Origin: Terriglobia bacterium
Lineage (GTDB): Bacteria > Acidobacteriota > Terriglobia > Bryobacterales > Bryobacteraceae
Direction of reading: 5' to 3'
Length of the DNA stretch: 64,000 bases
Assembly (NCBI GenBank): GCA_021325235.1
Contig: JAJPHN010000057.1
Location: forward strand, 1 to 64,000
Each line of letters opens with the position of its first letter. Within the stretch, counting starts at the first letter, position 1. The position numbers and the translations under genes were made by a program. The notes beneath the pieces were generated by a model. That model was not told where the DNA came from. It worked only from the letters and a program-made list of their open reading frames with translations, and searched no databases. Below, one piece after another: positions 25,593-34,943 of this stretch.

Positions 25593-28500
25593 GCCATCCT
25601 CTCGACAAGAGACAATTCGTTCCGAAAATCGGCCGCGAGGGCATGATTCGGATCGCGCGCCAGAATCGAGTGCAAGGTTTCGCGGCTTTCGTCCAGTTTC
25701 CTCAGCCCTGCGAGTGCCTGCGCTCTCAGAAAATCCGCAGTGAGTTGATTTCTCGTGCGAAGGTCTTCCCGAAACAAAAGCATGGATGGCAGCGAAGTCG
25801 CAAAATAGTCGATAGTGGGCTTGCTCGCCGCCAGCTCTCGCGCGTACGCCAGCAATTGGTCGAGCAGCGCCCGCGAAACTTCCGGGTCGCCGAGCCGTTC
25901 GCTCGCAAGCGCCCGGTAATAGGTCATTTCGGAAAACTGCTTCACGCTCATTTCCTGAAAGTCGCGCGCGTGCGACCGCGCCCGCAGCCACCACTTCCGC
26001 GCCTCTTCGTTCTGGCCCAGCAATTCACAGGCAACACCGAGCCAATAATATACATGCGCCTGATTCACCAGCACGTGTTTGGCTTCGCCGAGATTTTCCG
26101 GACTCGTCAGCGCAGTTTCAAAGTGGCGTTTGGCTTCTGCAAAATCGTTCCGCTCCAGAGCACGCCGCCCGAGCGCAACGTGTGCGCGAACAAATTCACC
26201 CAGCGCTAAACCCTCACCGCCTTCCCACGGTTGAAAACGCCGCGAGAGCAGAACAGAAAGCGCATCCTCGTAACGCTCGGTTTGCTGATACAGGGCTGCA
26301 AGCTCGACCGATAAATCATCGCGTTCGCTCACCAACGGGCGGTGCGCTTCGAATTCGCTCAATCGCCTGCGCGGGGGTGTGCCTGTGCGTTTCCAAAGCT
26401 GATCGCGCTCGTAGAATACTCGCGCATCATGTGGATCGAGCGCAAACGCCTTCTCAAATGCCGCGTGCGCTCTGGCCGCATCCTCTTTGACATTGAAATA
26501 CGCAATACCCAGGTTGCGCCAGACGGTCGCGAACTTCGGATCGAGTTGTGCCGAAGCCTCCCAGTTCTCGATTGCCTCGCGATAGCGCCTTCGATCATAC
26601 AGAAAATTGCCGAGATAATAGTGCGCCTTCGCTGCCGACCCATATTCCGCAATCGCAAACTGTAGAAGCACCATCTCTTCAAGACGGCTCGGGAAACAAT
26701 AATCGGGTGATTGCCGCTCGGCCGTTTCGAGCCACGAGCTTGACGTGGTTTGTTCGCCGAGCTTTGCATAGAGCCACGCAAGCGCATAGCACCGGATCGG
26801 AGCCGTGCCGCTCGTCCATTCCTGATTCGGCGCCTCGAGTATCGCGCATGCCTCGCGATAAAAACCTGCATTCGCGAAATCGAAAACGAGATCGAGCCGT
26901 CTCTGTCTGTCCTCCGGCAAGATCTGGTCCCGCAGATAACGCGCCCAGCCATCGGTAGGGTCGATACGCAGCGTTTCTTCGATCCAGTCCGCCGCTTCCC
27001 GCTCGCGCCCAAGCTTGCGTAGAATCATCGCCGCGAGATTGCGTGCATTCGCGTGATCAGCATTCGTGGGCAACGCCAGCTTTGCATGATCGAGCGCTGC
27101 TTCCCACCGCTGCTCTTTCGAATCTATCTGCGCGAGCGCGTAATACCCGCAACTCCGCGTCGCATAGTTCCAGACCGACTTATAGAACGTGTCATACGCT
27201 TCTGAATCGCGCTCCAGATGGCGTAAACACAGCCCCAGATAATAGTGCGCCTCGCCCTCGGGCGGATTCGGATTGCGCGACGTGAGGCGATCGATCGCCG
27301 CACGCAGATGCCGTTCCGCCAATTCGAACTCGCCGCGCCGCAGATGCCACGCGCCCAGTACGTTGTTTACCCGGCTATCGCCCGGATCGCGCCGCAGCGC
27401 CTCGCACCAGTACGGTTCGGGACTGCGCGTCGCATGCCGGTATTGCCACAGATGTAATCCCGTCAGGTATAGCTCATCCGTGCTTTGAATCCTCTCCGGA
27501 GCAGGCGGTTCCGTCGCGGGCTGCGGCAGAGTTGCGTCGGCTCTCGAAAAGTCGTTCGTGCAGTAACGAATGAGCTCGCCGTCCTGTGCATCGCGCGCCT
27601 CGATACAGAATTCCTCCGCCCCACTCGGAAGGTCGAGCAGCAAGTTCACAGGCGCCCCCGGTTCCGTATCGAACCGTTCTTGCGCAACCTTCTCCCACTC
27701 TCCCGCCGCGTTGCGTAAGGAGAGGACGACACCCGCGCTGCGAAGCTTCTCCGTAACACTCAATCCGATCCGCGCGCTCGCGCCTTCTATATGAAAAGCA
27801 ATGGCCGCGCGCCGGTTCGCCTTTTGCGGAATGCCGATCTGCTGAATCGGAAACCAGTGCTGCTCAAAGGTCTTCGTCTCACCTGGCGCAAGGAACGAAA
27901 AATCCGGCTGATTATCGGTGTACACGCCCGCCATCAGCTCGATATACGGCCCATCGTTATCGGTTAGATTGCGTTCCCACGCGTAGCCGAATTCGCTGTT
28001 GCCCCACGTCCATTGCTTCTTGCCCGGCGCGATATGGTGATTCGCCACATGCACAAAGCCCGCGTGTCGTCCGTGATCGTAGCCACCGAAAAAATCCCCG
28101 TGCGAGCCGAGTGCCATGTAACTCGTCGGCACCGGAATGTTCGCGTACCAGCTCAGATCATTCGGCGGAACATCCGCGCGAGGACGAAAACGTTCCGGCA
28201 TCTCATCGGGCGGAATGCCCTTCTCCGCGCGCGCCGCATAATCAATCCCGTAATACGTTCCCCGCGAGAGCGGAAATGTACTGATCGCACGTTTGGCATG
28301 ATCGGCCACGTAATGCACATCCGGCGGGAAAAACGACTGATAATTCCCATCCACCCGCACCGCCACATTCGCCCACCAGAGAAACGTCTGTGTGAACGGC
28401 GTCCGGTTGTAGAGCCGCACCTTCACTTCCAGATACGCTTTGCCCGGGTAAAGACAGACCCCGTGTGCGCCCTTCATCCGCTCCATCGGATCGTGATCGC

Positions 28501-28993
28501 TCAACCAGATCGTGCGCGAACCGTCCCCGTGCTCCTCGATCGAAACTTCCACCGGCATGTACGTCGCCGGCCGGTGATGCTGGGGCCAGTTGAATTCCAC
28601 GCCGCCCGAAATCCACGGCCCGGCAAGACCAACCAGCGCCGGTTTGATCACGTTCTGCCGATAGAAAAAGTCGTAGCCGTTCGTCTTATCGAGCGCGACG
28701 TGAATGCGTCCGCCGAGTTCCGGCAGAATCATCACACGCAGATATTCGTTCTCGATGTGCGCCGCCTGCCAGGCCCGCGAGTGTGCCTGCTGCTCCACCC
28801 GTTCGATACACGGAAGCGGATACACGCGCCCGCTGCTGCCCTGGTACACCCGGTTCTCCAGAAACATCGGATTCTTTTGCGGCGGCGCTGTCTCGTAGGT
28901 CGGAATCACTACCGGCTCGAGCCACGCCTTGACCTCACCTCTCAGGTGCGAAGGAGCGGGCGGAAGCGCAAAGGGTTTGAAAGCATTGCTCAT
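25574..28993 (-). CDS. DUF5107 and TPR-repeat protein
   Basis: A 1139-residue protein with no obvious signal peptide. Residues about 1-400 match the DUF5107 type, a beta-sandwich similar to galactose-mutarotase folds (ENEYLRVMILPELGGRIHVA, GGVEFNWPQHHRPATYMPV, VKVRLYNRTPFTQTFLWWAN). The rest is mostly TPR repeats (NNVLGAWHLRRGEFELAERH, AHYYLGNFLYDRRRYREAIE, VWRNLGIAYFNVKEDAARAH). DUF5107 proteins usually sit in carbohydrate loci. The mutarotase-like fold suggests sugar binding, but the activity is not established. The ATG at 28993 fits better than an upstream TTG. It is the first gene of the operon with the sugar porter and GH59 enzyme, and its promoter faces TonB receptor 3 across two copies of a GTGTACGTTRAC motif. 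Confidence 0.82.
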   Translation of the reverse strand: MSNAFKPFALPPAPSHLRGEVKAWLEPVVIPTYETAPPQKNPMFLENRVYQGSSGRVYPLPCIERVEQQAHSRAWQAAHIENEYLRVMILPELGGRIHVALDKTNGYDFFYRQNVIKPALVGLAGPWISGGVEFNWPQHHRPATYMPVEVSIEEHGDGSRTIWLSDHDPMERMKGAHGVCLYPGKAYLEVKVRLYNRTPFTQTFLWWANVAVRVDGNYQSFFPPDVHYVADHAKRAISTFPLSRGTYYGIDYAARAEKGIPPDEMPERFRPRADVPPNDLSWYANIPVPTSYMALGSHGDFFGGYDHGRHAGFVHVANHHIAPGKKQWTWGNSEFGYAWERNLTDNDGPYIELMAGVYTDNQPDFSFLAPGETKTFEQHWFPIQQIGIPQKANRRAAIAFHIEGASARIGLSVTEKLRSAGVVLSLRNAAGEWEKVAQERFDTEPGAPVNLLLDLPSGAEEFCIEARDAQDGELIRYCTNDFSRADATLPQPATEPPAPERIQSTDELYLTGLHLWQYRHATRSPEPYWCEALRRDPGDSRVNNVLGAWHLRRGEFELAERHLRAAIDRLTSRNPNPPEGEAHYYLGLCLRHLERDSEAYDTFYKSVWNYATRSCGYYALAQIDSKEQRWEAALDHAKLALPTNADHANARNLAAMILRKLGREREAADWIEETLRIDPTDGWARYLRDQILPEDRQRRLDLVFDFANAGFYREACAILEAPNQEWTSGTAPIRCYALAWLYAKLGEQTTSSSWLETAERQSPDYCFPSRLEEMVLLQFAIAEYGSAAKAHYYLGNFLYDRRRYREAIENWEASAQLDPKFATVWRNLGIAYFNVKEDAARAHAAFEKAFALDPHDARVFYERDQLWKRTGTPPRRRLSEFEAHRPLVSERDDLSVELAALYQQTERYEDALSVLLSRRFQPWEGGEGLALGEFVRAHVALGRRALERNDFAEAKRHFETALTSPENLGEAKHVLVNQAHVYYWLGVACELLGQNEEARKWWLRARSHARDFQEMSVKQFSEMTYYRALASERLGDPEVSRALLDQLLAYARELAASKPTIDYFATSLPSMLLFREDLRTRNQLTADFLRAQALAGLRKLDESRETLHSILARDPNHALAADFRNELSLVERMACTGRF

Positions 28994-29004
28994 CTTGCAC
29001 AAAC

Positions 29005-29076
29005 GTGTACGTTAACGAGTTAATCACAGACCACTTCGCGCAATCAACTTTTTTATTCCTCGTGTACGTTGACACG
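29005..29076. promoter_or_regulatory. Divergent promoter with repeated CGTGTACGTTRAC motif
   Basis: The 13-base sequence CGTGTACGTT(A/G)AC occurs at 29004-29016 and again at 29061-29073, 57 bases apart, in the 142-base gap between the divergent DUF5107 and receptor 3 genes. The second copy extends into CGTGT-N6-ACACG (29061-29076), an inverted repeat. The first contains GTTAAC. Both lie where a repressor would control both directions. The LacI protein encoded at 33620-34783 is the nearest candidate. Confidence 0.55.
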
Positions 29077-29135
29077 CGTCCTGCTCGGTGATACCATTCC
29101 CCGAAAGAGAGTTCCGCCAGGGAGGCATTTCATCT

Positions 29136-32100
29136 ATGTCGATGTCGAGGTTGGCCGCGCTCCGGCTCATGCTGCCCGCTCTGCTCGCGTTTACGTCCGT
29201 TCTTCGTGGGCAGGTGGATACCGGCACGATCCTCGGAACCGTGCGTGACCCGAGCGGCGGCGTTGTCGCGAATGCCACCGTGACCGCCACCAACGAAGGC
29301 ACCGGCACGACACAAACCAGCACGACTTCCGAAAACGGCCAGTACACTTTTTCGCCGCTCCGCATCGGCTCGTACTCCATCACTGTACAAGCGCCCGGCT
29401 TCGAAACGCAGAAGAAGAGCGGCATTCAGCTCAACATTCAGCAGCAGGCGCTTGTCGATTTTTCGCTCACGCCTGGCAAAGTAACAAGCACCATTGAGGT
29501 CAATGCCACCGCCCCGGTTCTGCAGACCGAGAATGCCTCCGTCGGTCAGGTCGTACAAAGCCGCGAAATTAACGATCTGCCGCTCAACGGCCGCAATTTC
29601 ACGTTTCTTGCACGGCTCGCAACGGGCGTTACACAAGGCCAGCAGGAAGGGCGCGGGCAGAATGCCGAAGGCCAGTTCACTGCCAATGGCGCGCGCCCGG
29701 CGCAGAACAATTACCTGCTCGACGGTATCGACAACAACACCAGCAGCGTCGATTTCCTCGCCGGCGCGAGCTACGTCGTTCGCCCGCCGGTGGACGCCAT
29801 TGCCGAGTTCAACCTGCAAACCAGCGATTTCAGCGCTGAGTTTGGCCGCGCAGGCGGAGCCGTGCTGAACGCGACGCTCAAATCGGGCACAAACCAGTTC
29901 CACGGCAGCGTCTGGGAATTTCTGCGCAACGACAAACTCGACGCCGCCGACTTTTTTCAGAATGCGAACGGCACGCACAAAGGCGAGTTTCGGCAGAATC
30001 AGTTCGGCGCCACCGCGGGCGGCCGTTTGATCCGCAATAAGACGTTCTGGTTCGGCGATTACGAGGGCACGCGCATTCGTCAGGCGAACCCCGAGACCGC
30101 TACCGTTCCTACCGCACTCGAGCGCAACAGCGGCTTCACCAATTTCTCCGACCTCATCACGCTGCAAACCGGATCCTATACGGACGCGCTCGGCAACGTC
30201 CATCCCGCCGGTACCATCTTCGATCCGGCCACCACGCAACAGTTGGCCAACGGTAAGTACATTCGCCAGCCATTTGCAGGCAACATCATTCCTGCCGGAA
30301 GGCTCGATGGCAACGCCATCAAACTTCTCGAACTCTATCCTGCACCCACCGCCCCAGGCCTGCTGAACAACTTTAGTGTCAACCGCAAAAACACCACCGA
30401 CCGCAATTCCTTCGACGTGCGCGTCGATGAATACTTCTCCGAAAAGGATCAGGCGTTCCTGCGCTACAGTTGGGCCACCGAACCCATGCACCTTCCCGGT
30501 CCCTTCACCGGCTATGCCGATGGCGGCGGCTTCGGCAATGGCGATCAGAACGAAGATACGCAGGGAGCCGCGCTCAGCTATACGCACAGCTTCACGCCGA
30601 CGCTGGTCAACGAAGTGCGCGCCGGCTTCAATCGCGAACACACTCTCCGGCAGCAGCCCTATGGCTCCGATACTTCCAACATCCCCGCCCAATTCGGCAT
30701 CCCCGGTGTGCTGCAGACTCCGGGCAATGGCGGCCTGCCGTATATCTCGCTCGGCAACCTAACGAATCTGGGCGCTTCCGAGTGGCTCGTGAGCGATCGT
30801 TACAGCAACACTCTGCAACTCACCGACACGCTCACTAAAATCTACGGCGCGCATACCTTCAAAGGCGGCGCCGAGTATCAGAACATTAAGTTCCCGTGGC
30901 TGGCACCACCCACCTCGCGCGGCGCCTTCGATTTCAATGGAACGTACACCTCCATTCCGGGCGTCACCGATGGAAGCACCGGTCTCGCCCAGATGCTGCT
31001 CACCCCGATCCCTTCCACGGTCGGTGGTCCCAACTATGTAGGAGGATCCGATTCCGTCAACGTCTCCAACTTCGGCGGTGTCGCGGCTAAGCGCTCGTAC
31101 TGGGGCGGCTTCGTGCAGGACGATTGGAAAGTTACGCCGCGTTTAACGCTCAACCTCGGCGCGCGTTATGAATGGTTCAGCCCCACCGGCGAGAGCTACA
31201 ACGCCCAGGCCAACTTCGTGCCGGGCAATCCCTTCAGCACCGCCGAGTATCTCATTCCCGCCGCGCGCGAGAACAATCCCGCGCTCTCCACCAGCTTCCA
31301 GCAGCTTCTGCAGAAGGACGGCATCAAGCTCGTCTACACCAACCGTTACGGCTCCGGTCTCACCAACGTGCAAACCACCAACGTCGCGCCGCGCATCGGC
31401 ATCGCGTTCCGCGCTACTGACCGGTGGGTCATTCGCGCCGGATACGGCATCTACTACGGCGCATTCGAAAATCGAGGCGGTTATCCGAGTCTCGGCTACA
31501 ACTACCCCTTCCAATACTCGTTCAGCTTCCCCGCGCCGAATCCAGTCGCGCCGATCCAGTACTCCAATGGCAGCTATGCCACGCTCGAAACCGGTCTCAC
31601 CGCGATTCCGCTCAATCCCACGCTCGTAAACGGCTCCGGACTCGCGCTCCGCGGCATCCAGCTCAACTACAAAACGCCGTATTACGAGAATTACAACTTC
31701 TCCATCGAGCGCCAGCTCAGCGCAAGCACATCGCTCACCGTCGCCTACGTCGGAGGTTTGTCGCGGCATCTCGAAACATTCCCCGGCACCAATGTGCAGC
31801 ACATTCTTCTGCCGCTGACCTATAATCCGCAGAACTACATCGCGTTCCCGGATTTCTCACGCGGTTCTCCCTATCTCGATACCATCGGCATCTCGAGTTA
31901 CAACGCTCTTCAGACCACCCTTGAGCGCCGCTTCCATAGCGGGTTCACCTTCCTGGTCTCCTACTCCTTCCAGAAAACGCTCACCGACGCCGGCGACTCG
32001 CTCAACGGCGGCGGTCTCAACGGCTATCGCGCCACCGGCATTATCGGCATTCGCGGCGACTACGGCCCCGCCGCCTTCGATATCCGCCATGCATTCTCCG

Positions 32101-32654
32101 CCAGCGGTACCTATGAACTGCCCGTCGGCCGCGGCAAACCATATCTCGCAAATGGCCCGCGTGTCGCTCAATTCCTGCTGGGCAACTGGAGCGCCAATTG
32201 GATCTTCACCTACAACACTGGCCAGCCGCAGACCATCGGCTGTGCCGTTGGAACAGGCGCCGGAACCGGTTGCAATGCCGATATGGTCTTCGGCGTCGAT
32301 CCCTACGCGCACCAAAGTGTTCAGCACTTCTACAACGCCGCCGCGTTTGCAAATCCTCCCGCCGTCGTAGCTCCCGGGCAGAGCGATCTCTCGCCTTTGG
32401 GCGGCGGTCAGGGTCAGGTCTATGGCCCGTCCTTCCGGCGTCTCGATCTGTCGCTCTTCAAGGGCTTTCCCGTCGGCGAGCGCATGCGCTTCGAGTTTCG
32501 CGCCGAGTCATTCAACCTCTCGAATACACCCAACTTCGCGCTGCCCACCAGCCTGAACTATCAGAACACTGTAAACTTCGGACAGATCACGTCCACGCGC
32601 GACAATCCAAACGATGCGCGAGAATTGCAGTTCGCTCTTAAGTTCTACTGGTAG
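29136..32654 (+). CDS. TonB-dependent receptor 3 (Oar-like)
   Basis: A 1172-residue outer-membrane receptor. It has a signal peptide (LAALRLMLPALLAFTSVLRG), a carboxypeptidase-regulatory-like domain (GTILGTVRDPSGGVVANATV, SYSITVQAPGFETQKKSG) and a plug (NDLPLNGRNFTFLARLATGV, QFTANGARPAQNNYLLDGID). The barrel includes WVIRAGYGIYYGAFE, and the last strand LQFALKFYW is aromatic. GGGAGG lies upstream of the ATG at 29136. The frame itself opens at 29088, but the extra residues precede the signal peptide. It is divergent from the DUF5107/porter/GH59 operon and overlaps a TPR gene by 41 bases. It probably brings the oligosaccharide or glycolipid fragment across the outer membrane. Confidence 0.9.
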   Translation: MSMSRLAALRLMLPALLAFTSVLRGQVDTGTILGTVRDPSGGVVANATVTATNEGTGTTQTSTTSENGQYTFSPLRIGSYSITVQAPGFETQKKSGIQLNIQQQALVDFSLTPGKVTSTIEVNATAPVLQTENASVGQVVQSREINDLPLNGRNFTFLARLATGVTQGQQEGRGQNAEGQFTANGARPAQNNYLLDGIDNNTSSVDFLAGASYVVRPPVDAIAEFNLQTSDFSAEFGRAGGAVLNATLKSGTNQFHGSVWEFLRNDKLDAADFFQNANGTHKGEFRQNQFGATAGGRLIRNKTFWFGDYEGTRIRQANPETATVPTALERNSGFTNFSDLITLQTGSYTDALGNVHPAGTIFDPATTQQLANGKYIRQPFAGNIIPAGRLDGNAIKLLELYPAPTAPGLLNNFSVNRKNTTDRNSFDVRVDEYFSEKDQAFLRYSWATEPMHLPGPFTGYADGGGFGNGDQNEDTQGAALSYTHSFTPTLVNEVRAGFNREHTLRQQPYGSDTSNIPAQFGIPGVLQTPGNGGLPYISLGNLTNLGASEWLVSDRYSNTLQLTDTLTKIYGAHTFKGGAEYQNIKFPWLAPPTSRGAFDFNGTYTSIPGVTDGSTGLAQMLLTPIPSTVGGPNYVGGSDSVNVSNFGGVAAKRSYWGGFVQDDWKVTPRLTLNLGARYEWFSPTGESYNAQANFVPGNPFSTAEYLIPAARENNPALSTSFQQLLQKDGIKLVYTNRYGSGLTNVQTTNVAPRIGIAFRATDRWVIRAGYGIYYGAFENRGGYPSLGYNYPFQYSFSFPAPNPVAPIQYSNGSYATLETGLTAIPLNPTLVNGSGLALRGIQLNYKTPYYENYNFSIERQLSASTSLTVAYVGGLSRHLETFPGTNVQHILLPLTYNPQNYIAFPDFSRGSPYLDTIGISSYNALQTTLERRFHSGFTFLVSYSFQKTLTDAGDSLNGGGLNGYRATGIIGIRGDYGPAAFDIRHAFSASGTYELPVGRGKPYLANGPRVAQFLLGNWSANWIFTYNTGQPQTIGCAVGTGAGTGCNADMVFGVDPYAHQSVQHFYNAAAFANPPAVVAPGQSDLSPLGGGQGQVYGPSFRRLDLSLFKGFPVGERMRFEFRAESFNLSNTPNFALPTSLNYQNTVNFGQITSTRDNPNDARELQFALKFYW

Positions 32655-33642
32655 CGCGGTTCTCTGTGTCGTATTGTCCTGCGCGCTGACCATCGCGCAG
32701 CCGCAGGATACTCCGCGAGACTTCGCATCCAACCACGCTCTCGGCGAACGCTACGTGCAGCAGCACAACTACACTGCCGCCGAGCGCTATCTCGGGGCTG
32801 CATACAAACTCAATCCCGCCGACGAAGACAACGCCTTTGATCTCGCACAAGCCGAACTACAAACCGGCGACGCCGCCACCGCGCGCAACCTTCTGCAAAC
32901 TCTTCTCGCGCACCACGACCGCCCCGACTTCCACAACCTCCTCGGCGACTGTGAGGAAGCTCTAGGCGATTTCCACGAAGCCGCCAATCAGTATCAAATC
33001 GCCGCGCGCGCCGATCCGAGCGAGCCGAATCTTTTCTCCTTTGGCTCGGAACTGCTGAAGCATGGCGCCTATCGCGAAGCGCTTCAGATCATTTCGTACG
33101 CCGTCGAGCACTATCCGCAATCGGCGCGCTTACAGGTCGCGCTCGGTATCGCTCAATACTCGGTTGGCCAGTACCGCGAAGCCGTGGCAACGCTCTGCAG
33201 TGCCGTCGACCGCAACCCCTCCGATCCGCGTCCCTTCGAATTCCTCGGCAAAATGATTGGTATTGCGCCCGAGCTCTCGAGTGAAGTCTCCGCGCGTCTC
33301 AGGCAGTTCGCCGCCGCCTATCCGAACAACGCTTCCGCCAATTACTATTACGCCGTAAGCCTGCTCGCCGTCCCGAACGCCTCTCGCGATCTGCCCCGCC
33401 GCTTACTCGAGCGCGCAATCGCCGAATCCCCGTTCTTCGCCGACGCGCATTACCAGCTCGGCCTGCTCTACGAAGAGCAGGGCGATACTACCCACGCCAT
33501 CGCTCAGCTCGAAACCGCGATTCATCTGAAACCTGATTGGAAGAGCGCGCACTATCATCTCGCGCAGCTCTACCGCAAGGCGGGCAAAACGCAGTTAGCC
33601 GAGCGCGAGTTTGAAGCCGTCAGGACCGCGCCCGCGCGTTAG
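32614..33642 (+). CDS. Secreted TPR-repeat protein downstream of receptor 3
   Basis: A 342-residue protein with an N-terminal hydrophobic export signal (GSAVLCVVLSCALTIAQ) followed by TPR repeats (LGERYVQQHNYTAAERYLGA, NLLGDCEEALGDFHEAANQY, HYQLGLLYEEQGDTTHAIAQ, HYHLAQLYRKAGKTQLAERE). The ATG at 32614 lies inside the last 41 bases of the receptor gene, in another frame, so translation is probably coupled to the receptor. The signal region contains a Cys at the h-region end (VVLSCALT), so a lipoprotein is possible. It likely helps assemble or regulate the receptor complex, as suggested by position only. Its 3' end overlaps the convergent LacI gene by 23 bases. Confidence 0.8.
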   Translation: MRENCSSLLSSTGSAVLCVVLSCALTIAQPQDTPRDFASNHALGERYVQQHNYTAAERYLGAAYKLNPADEDNAFDLAQAELQTGDAATARNLLQTLLAHHDRPDFHNLLGDCEEALGDFHEAANQYQIAARADPSEPNLFSFGSELLKHGAYREALQIISYAVEHYPQSARLQVALGIAQYSVGQYREAVATLCSAVDRNPSDPRPFEFLGKMIGIAPELSSEVSARLRQFAAAYPNNASANYYYAVSLLAVPNASRDLPRRLLERAIAESPFFADAHYQLGLLYEEQGDTTHAIAQLETAIHLKPDWKSAHYHLAQLYRKAGKTQLAEREFEAVRTAPAR

Positions 33643-34783
33643 CCTTCATTAGCATCGCACCCTCGGCCTTCTCATAGCCCATTGCCTGCAGATCGAGAAA
33701 GAGATCCAGATTGCTCTGCATCACCAGATGCGGCGGCAGCGGATACACGCGCGGCGGCACCTTGCGTTCTGTGAGATACCGGTACAACGCCTCGAACGCA
33801 ACGCGTCCCTGCGTCTGGGGCCGCTGATAGATACTAGCCAGCACCGCCCCGCTTCTGATATAAGGAGCAAGCGCCGGGAACAAATCCGTGGTCACGATCG
33901 AAACCTTCCCCAGATGCCCCGTACGCTCCAGCGCATCGAGCACCGGCAGCGAGTTCGCCGTCGTCACATACACGGCCTTCAAATCCGGATAGCGGGCAAT
34001 CGATTCTCGCGTCTTCCGATCCGCTTCCGCCGGATGATCGTGCGTCTCGAGCACTGGCACTACGTGCAGCGCGCTCTGCATCGCATTCAATCGCTCGGAG
34101 AATCCGCGCAGTTTCTCGGTGTGATCCACCACGCGCAGGTTGCCCGTCAGCACGAGCACCGGACCGGACTCACGCACGCAGCGCGTCAACAACTCGGCCG
34201 CCATCGCACCCCCCACATGCGCATCCGCCGATACGCTCGCCAGCCGCTCCGTCGCGGGTGCATCCGTTGCCACACACACCACCGGCACCCCGCGCTCGGA
34301 AGCCTGCGCAATCAGCGGCTGCAACTTGCGTGGATTGCCCGGCGCCATGATGATGCCGTCCACATGCTCTCGCAGTGCCTTCTCAAACGCTTCCACATCG
34401 CCTTCTTCGAGCGTCGGATACGTGCGAAAGCGCAGCTCCACGCTCGAATCGAACGGCCCCGCAGCTTCCACAATCGAACTGCGCAGCAGATCAAAGAACG
34501 CCGCAATCTCGCTCGGCAGGTGCACGGAAATCACCAGCCTGCGATTGAGCTTCAGCAGCCGCGCAGCAACGTTCGGCCGGTAACCGAGCGCCTCGGCCGT
34601 CTTCAGCACCTTCGCCGCGGTCTCGGGCTTAATGCCCGGCCGCCCATGCAGTGCGCGATCCACCGTGCCGATCGAAACATTCAGCTTCGCGGCGATCTCT
34701 TTGATGCCTGCGCTCTGCCGCGGACGGCTCTTCGATATGCGCCTCTTTTTCACGGAAAAGTATTGCGAGCGATTTCTCATCAT
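33620..34783 (-). CDS. LacI-family transcriptional regulator (second)
   Basis: A 387-residue regulator with a helix-turn-helix (IKEIAAKLNVSIGTVDRALH, GRPGIKPETAAKVLKTAEAL) and a hinge (RPNVAARLLKLNRRLVISVH). The periplasmic-binding-protein-type domain resembles type-1 sugar sensors (EHVDGIIMAPGNPRKLQPLI, VYVTTANSLPVLDALERTG, VSIVTTDLFPALAPYIRSGA). A basic stretch of about 20 residues (RNRSQYFSVKKRRISKSRPR) precedes the DNA-binding domain, which is unusual. The ATG pair at 34783/34780 is preferred over the longer frame to 34843. It probably controls receptor 3 and the GH59 operon through the motifs near 29005-29076. It is convergent with the TPR gene. Effector unknown. Confidence 0.87.
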   Translation of the reverse strand: MMRNRSQYFSVKKRRISKSRPRQSAGIKEIAAKLNVSIGTVDRALHGRPGIKPETAAKVLKTAEALGYRPNVAARLLKLNRRLVISVHLPSEIAAFFDLLRSSIVEAAGPFDSSVELRFRTYPTLEEGDVEAFEKALREHVDGIIMAPGNPRKLQPLIAQASERGVPVVCVATDAPATERLASVSADAHVGGAMAAELLTRCVRESGPVLVLTGNLRVVDHTEKLRGFSERLNAMQSALHVVPVLETHDHPAEADRKTRESIARYPDLKAVYVTTANSLPVLDALERTGHLGKVSIVTTDLFPALAPYIRSGAVLASIYQRPQTQGRVAFEALYRYLTERKVPPRVYPLPPHLVMQSNLDLFLDLQAMGYEKAEGAMLMKANARARS

Positions 34784-34943
34784 GACACCGCCGCGCAAAC
34801 ACTTCCACCTGTCCGCTGCAGACGAATGCGCCAGCTGCTGCACAACACCGCAACTTGCTCACAGCTCTTACTGCACACCAGTGCAGAAGCGAAGCCGCAG
34901 CGTCCGGCGGGAGAGGATGTGATCAGAAAAGCGACGCGTTAGA

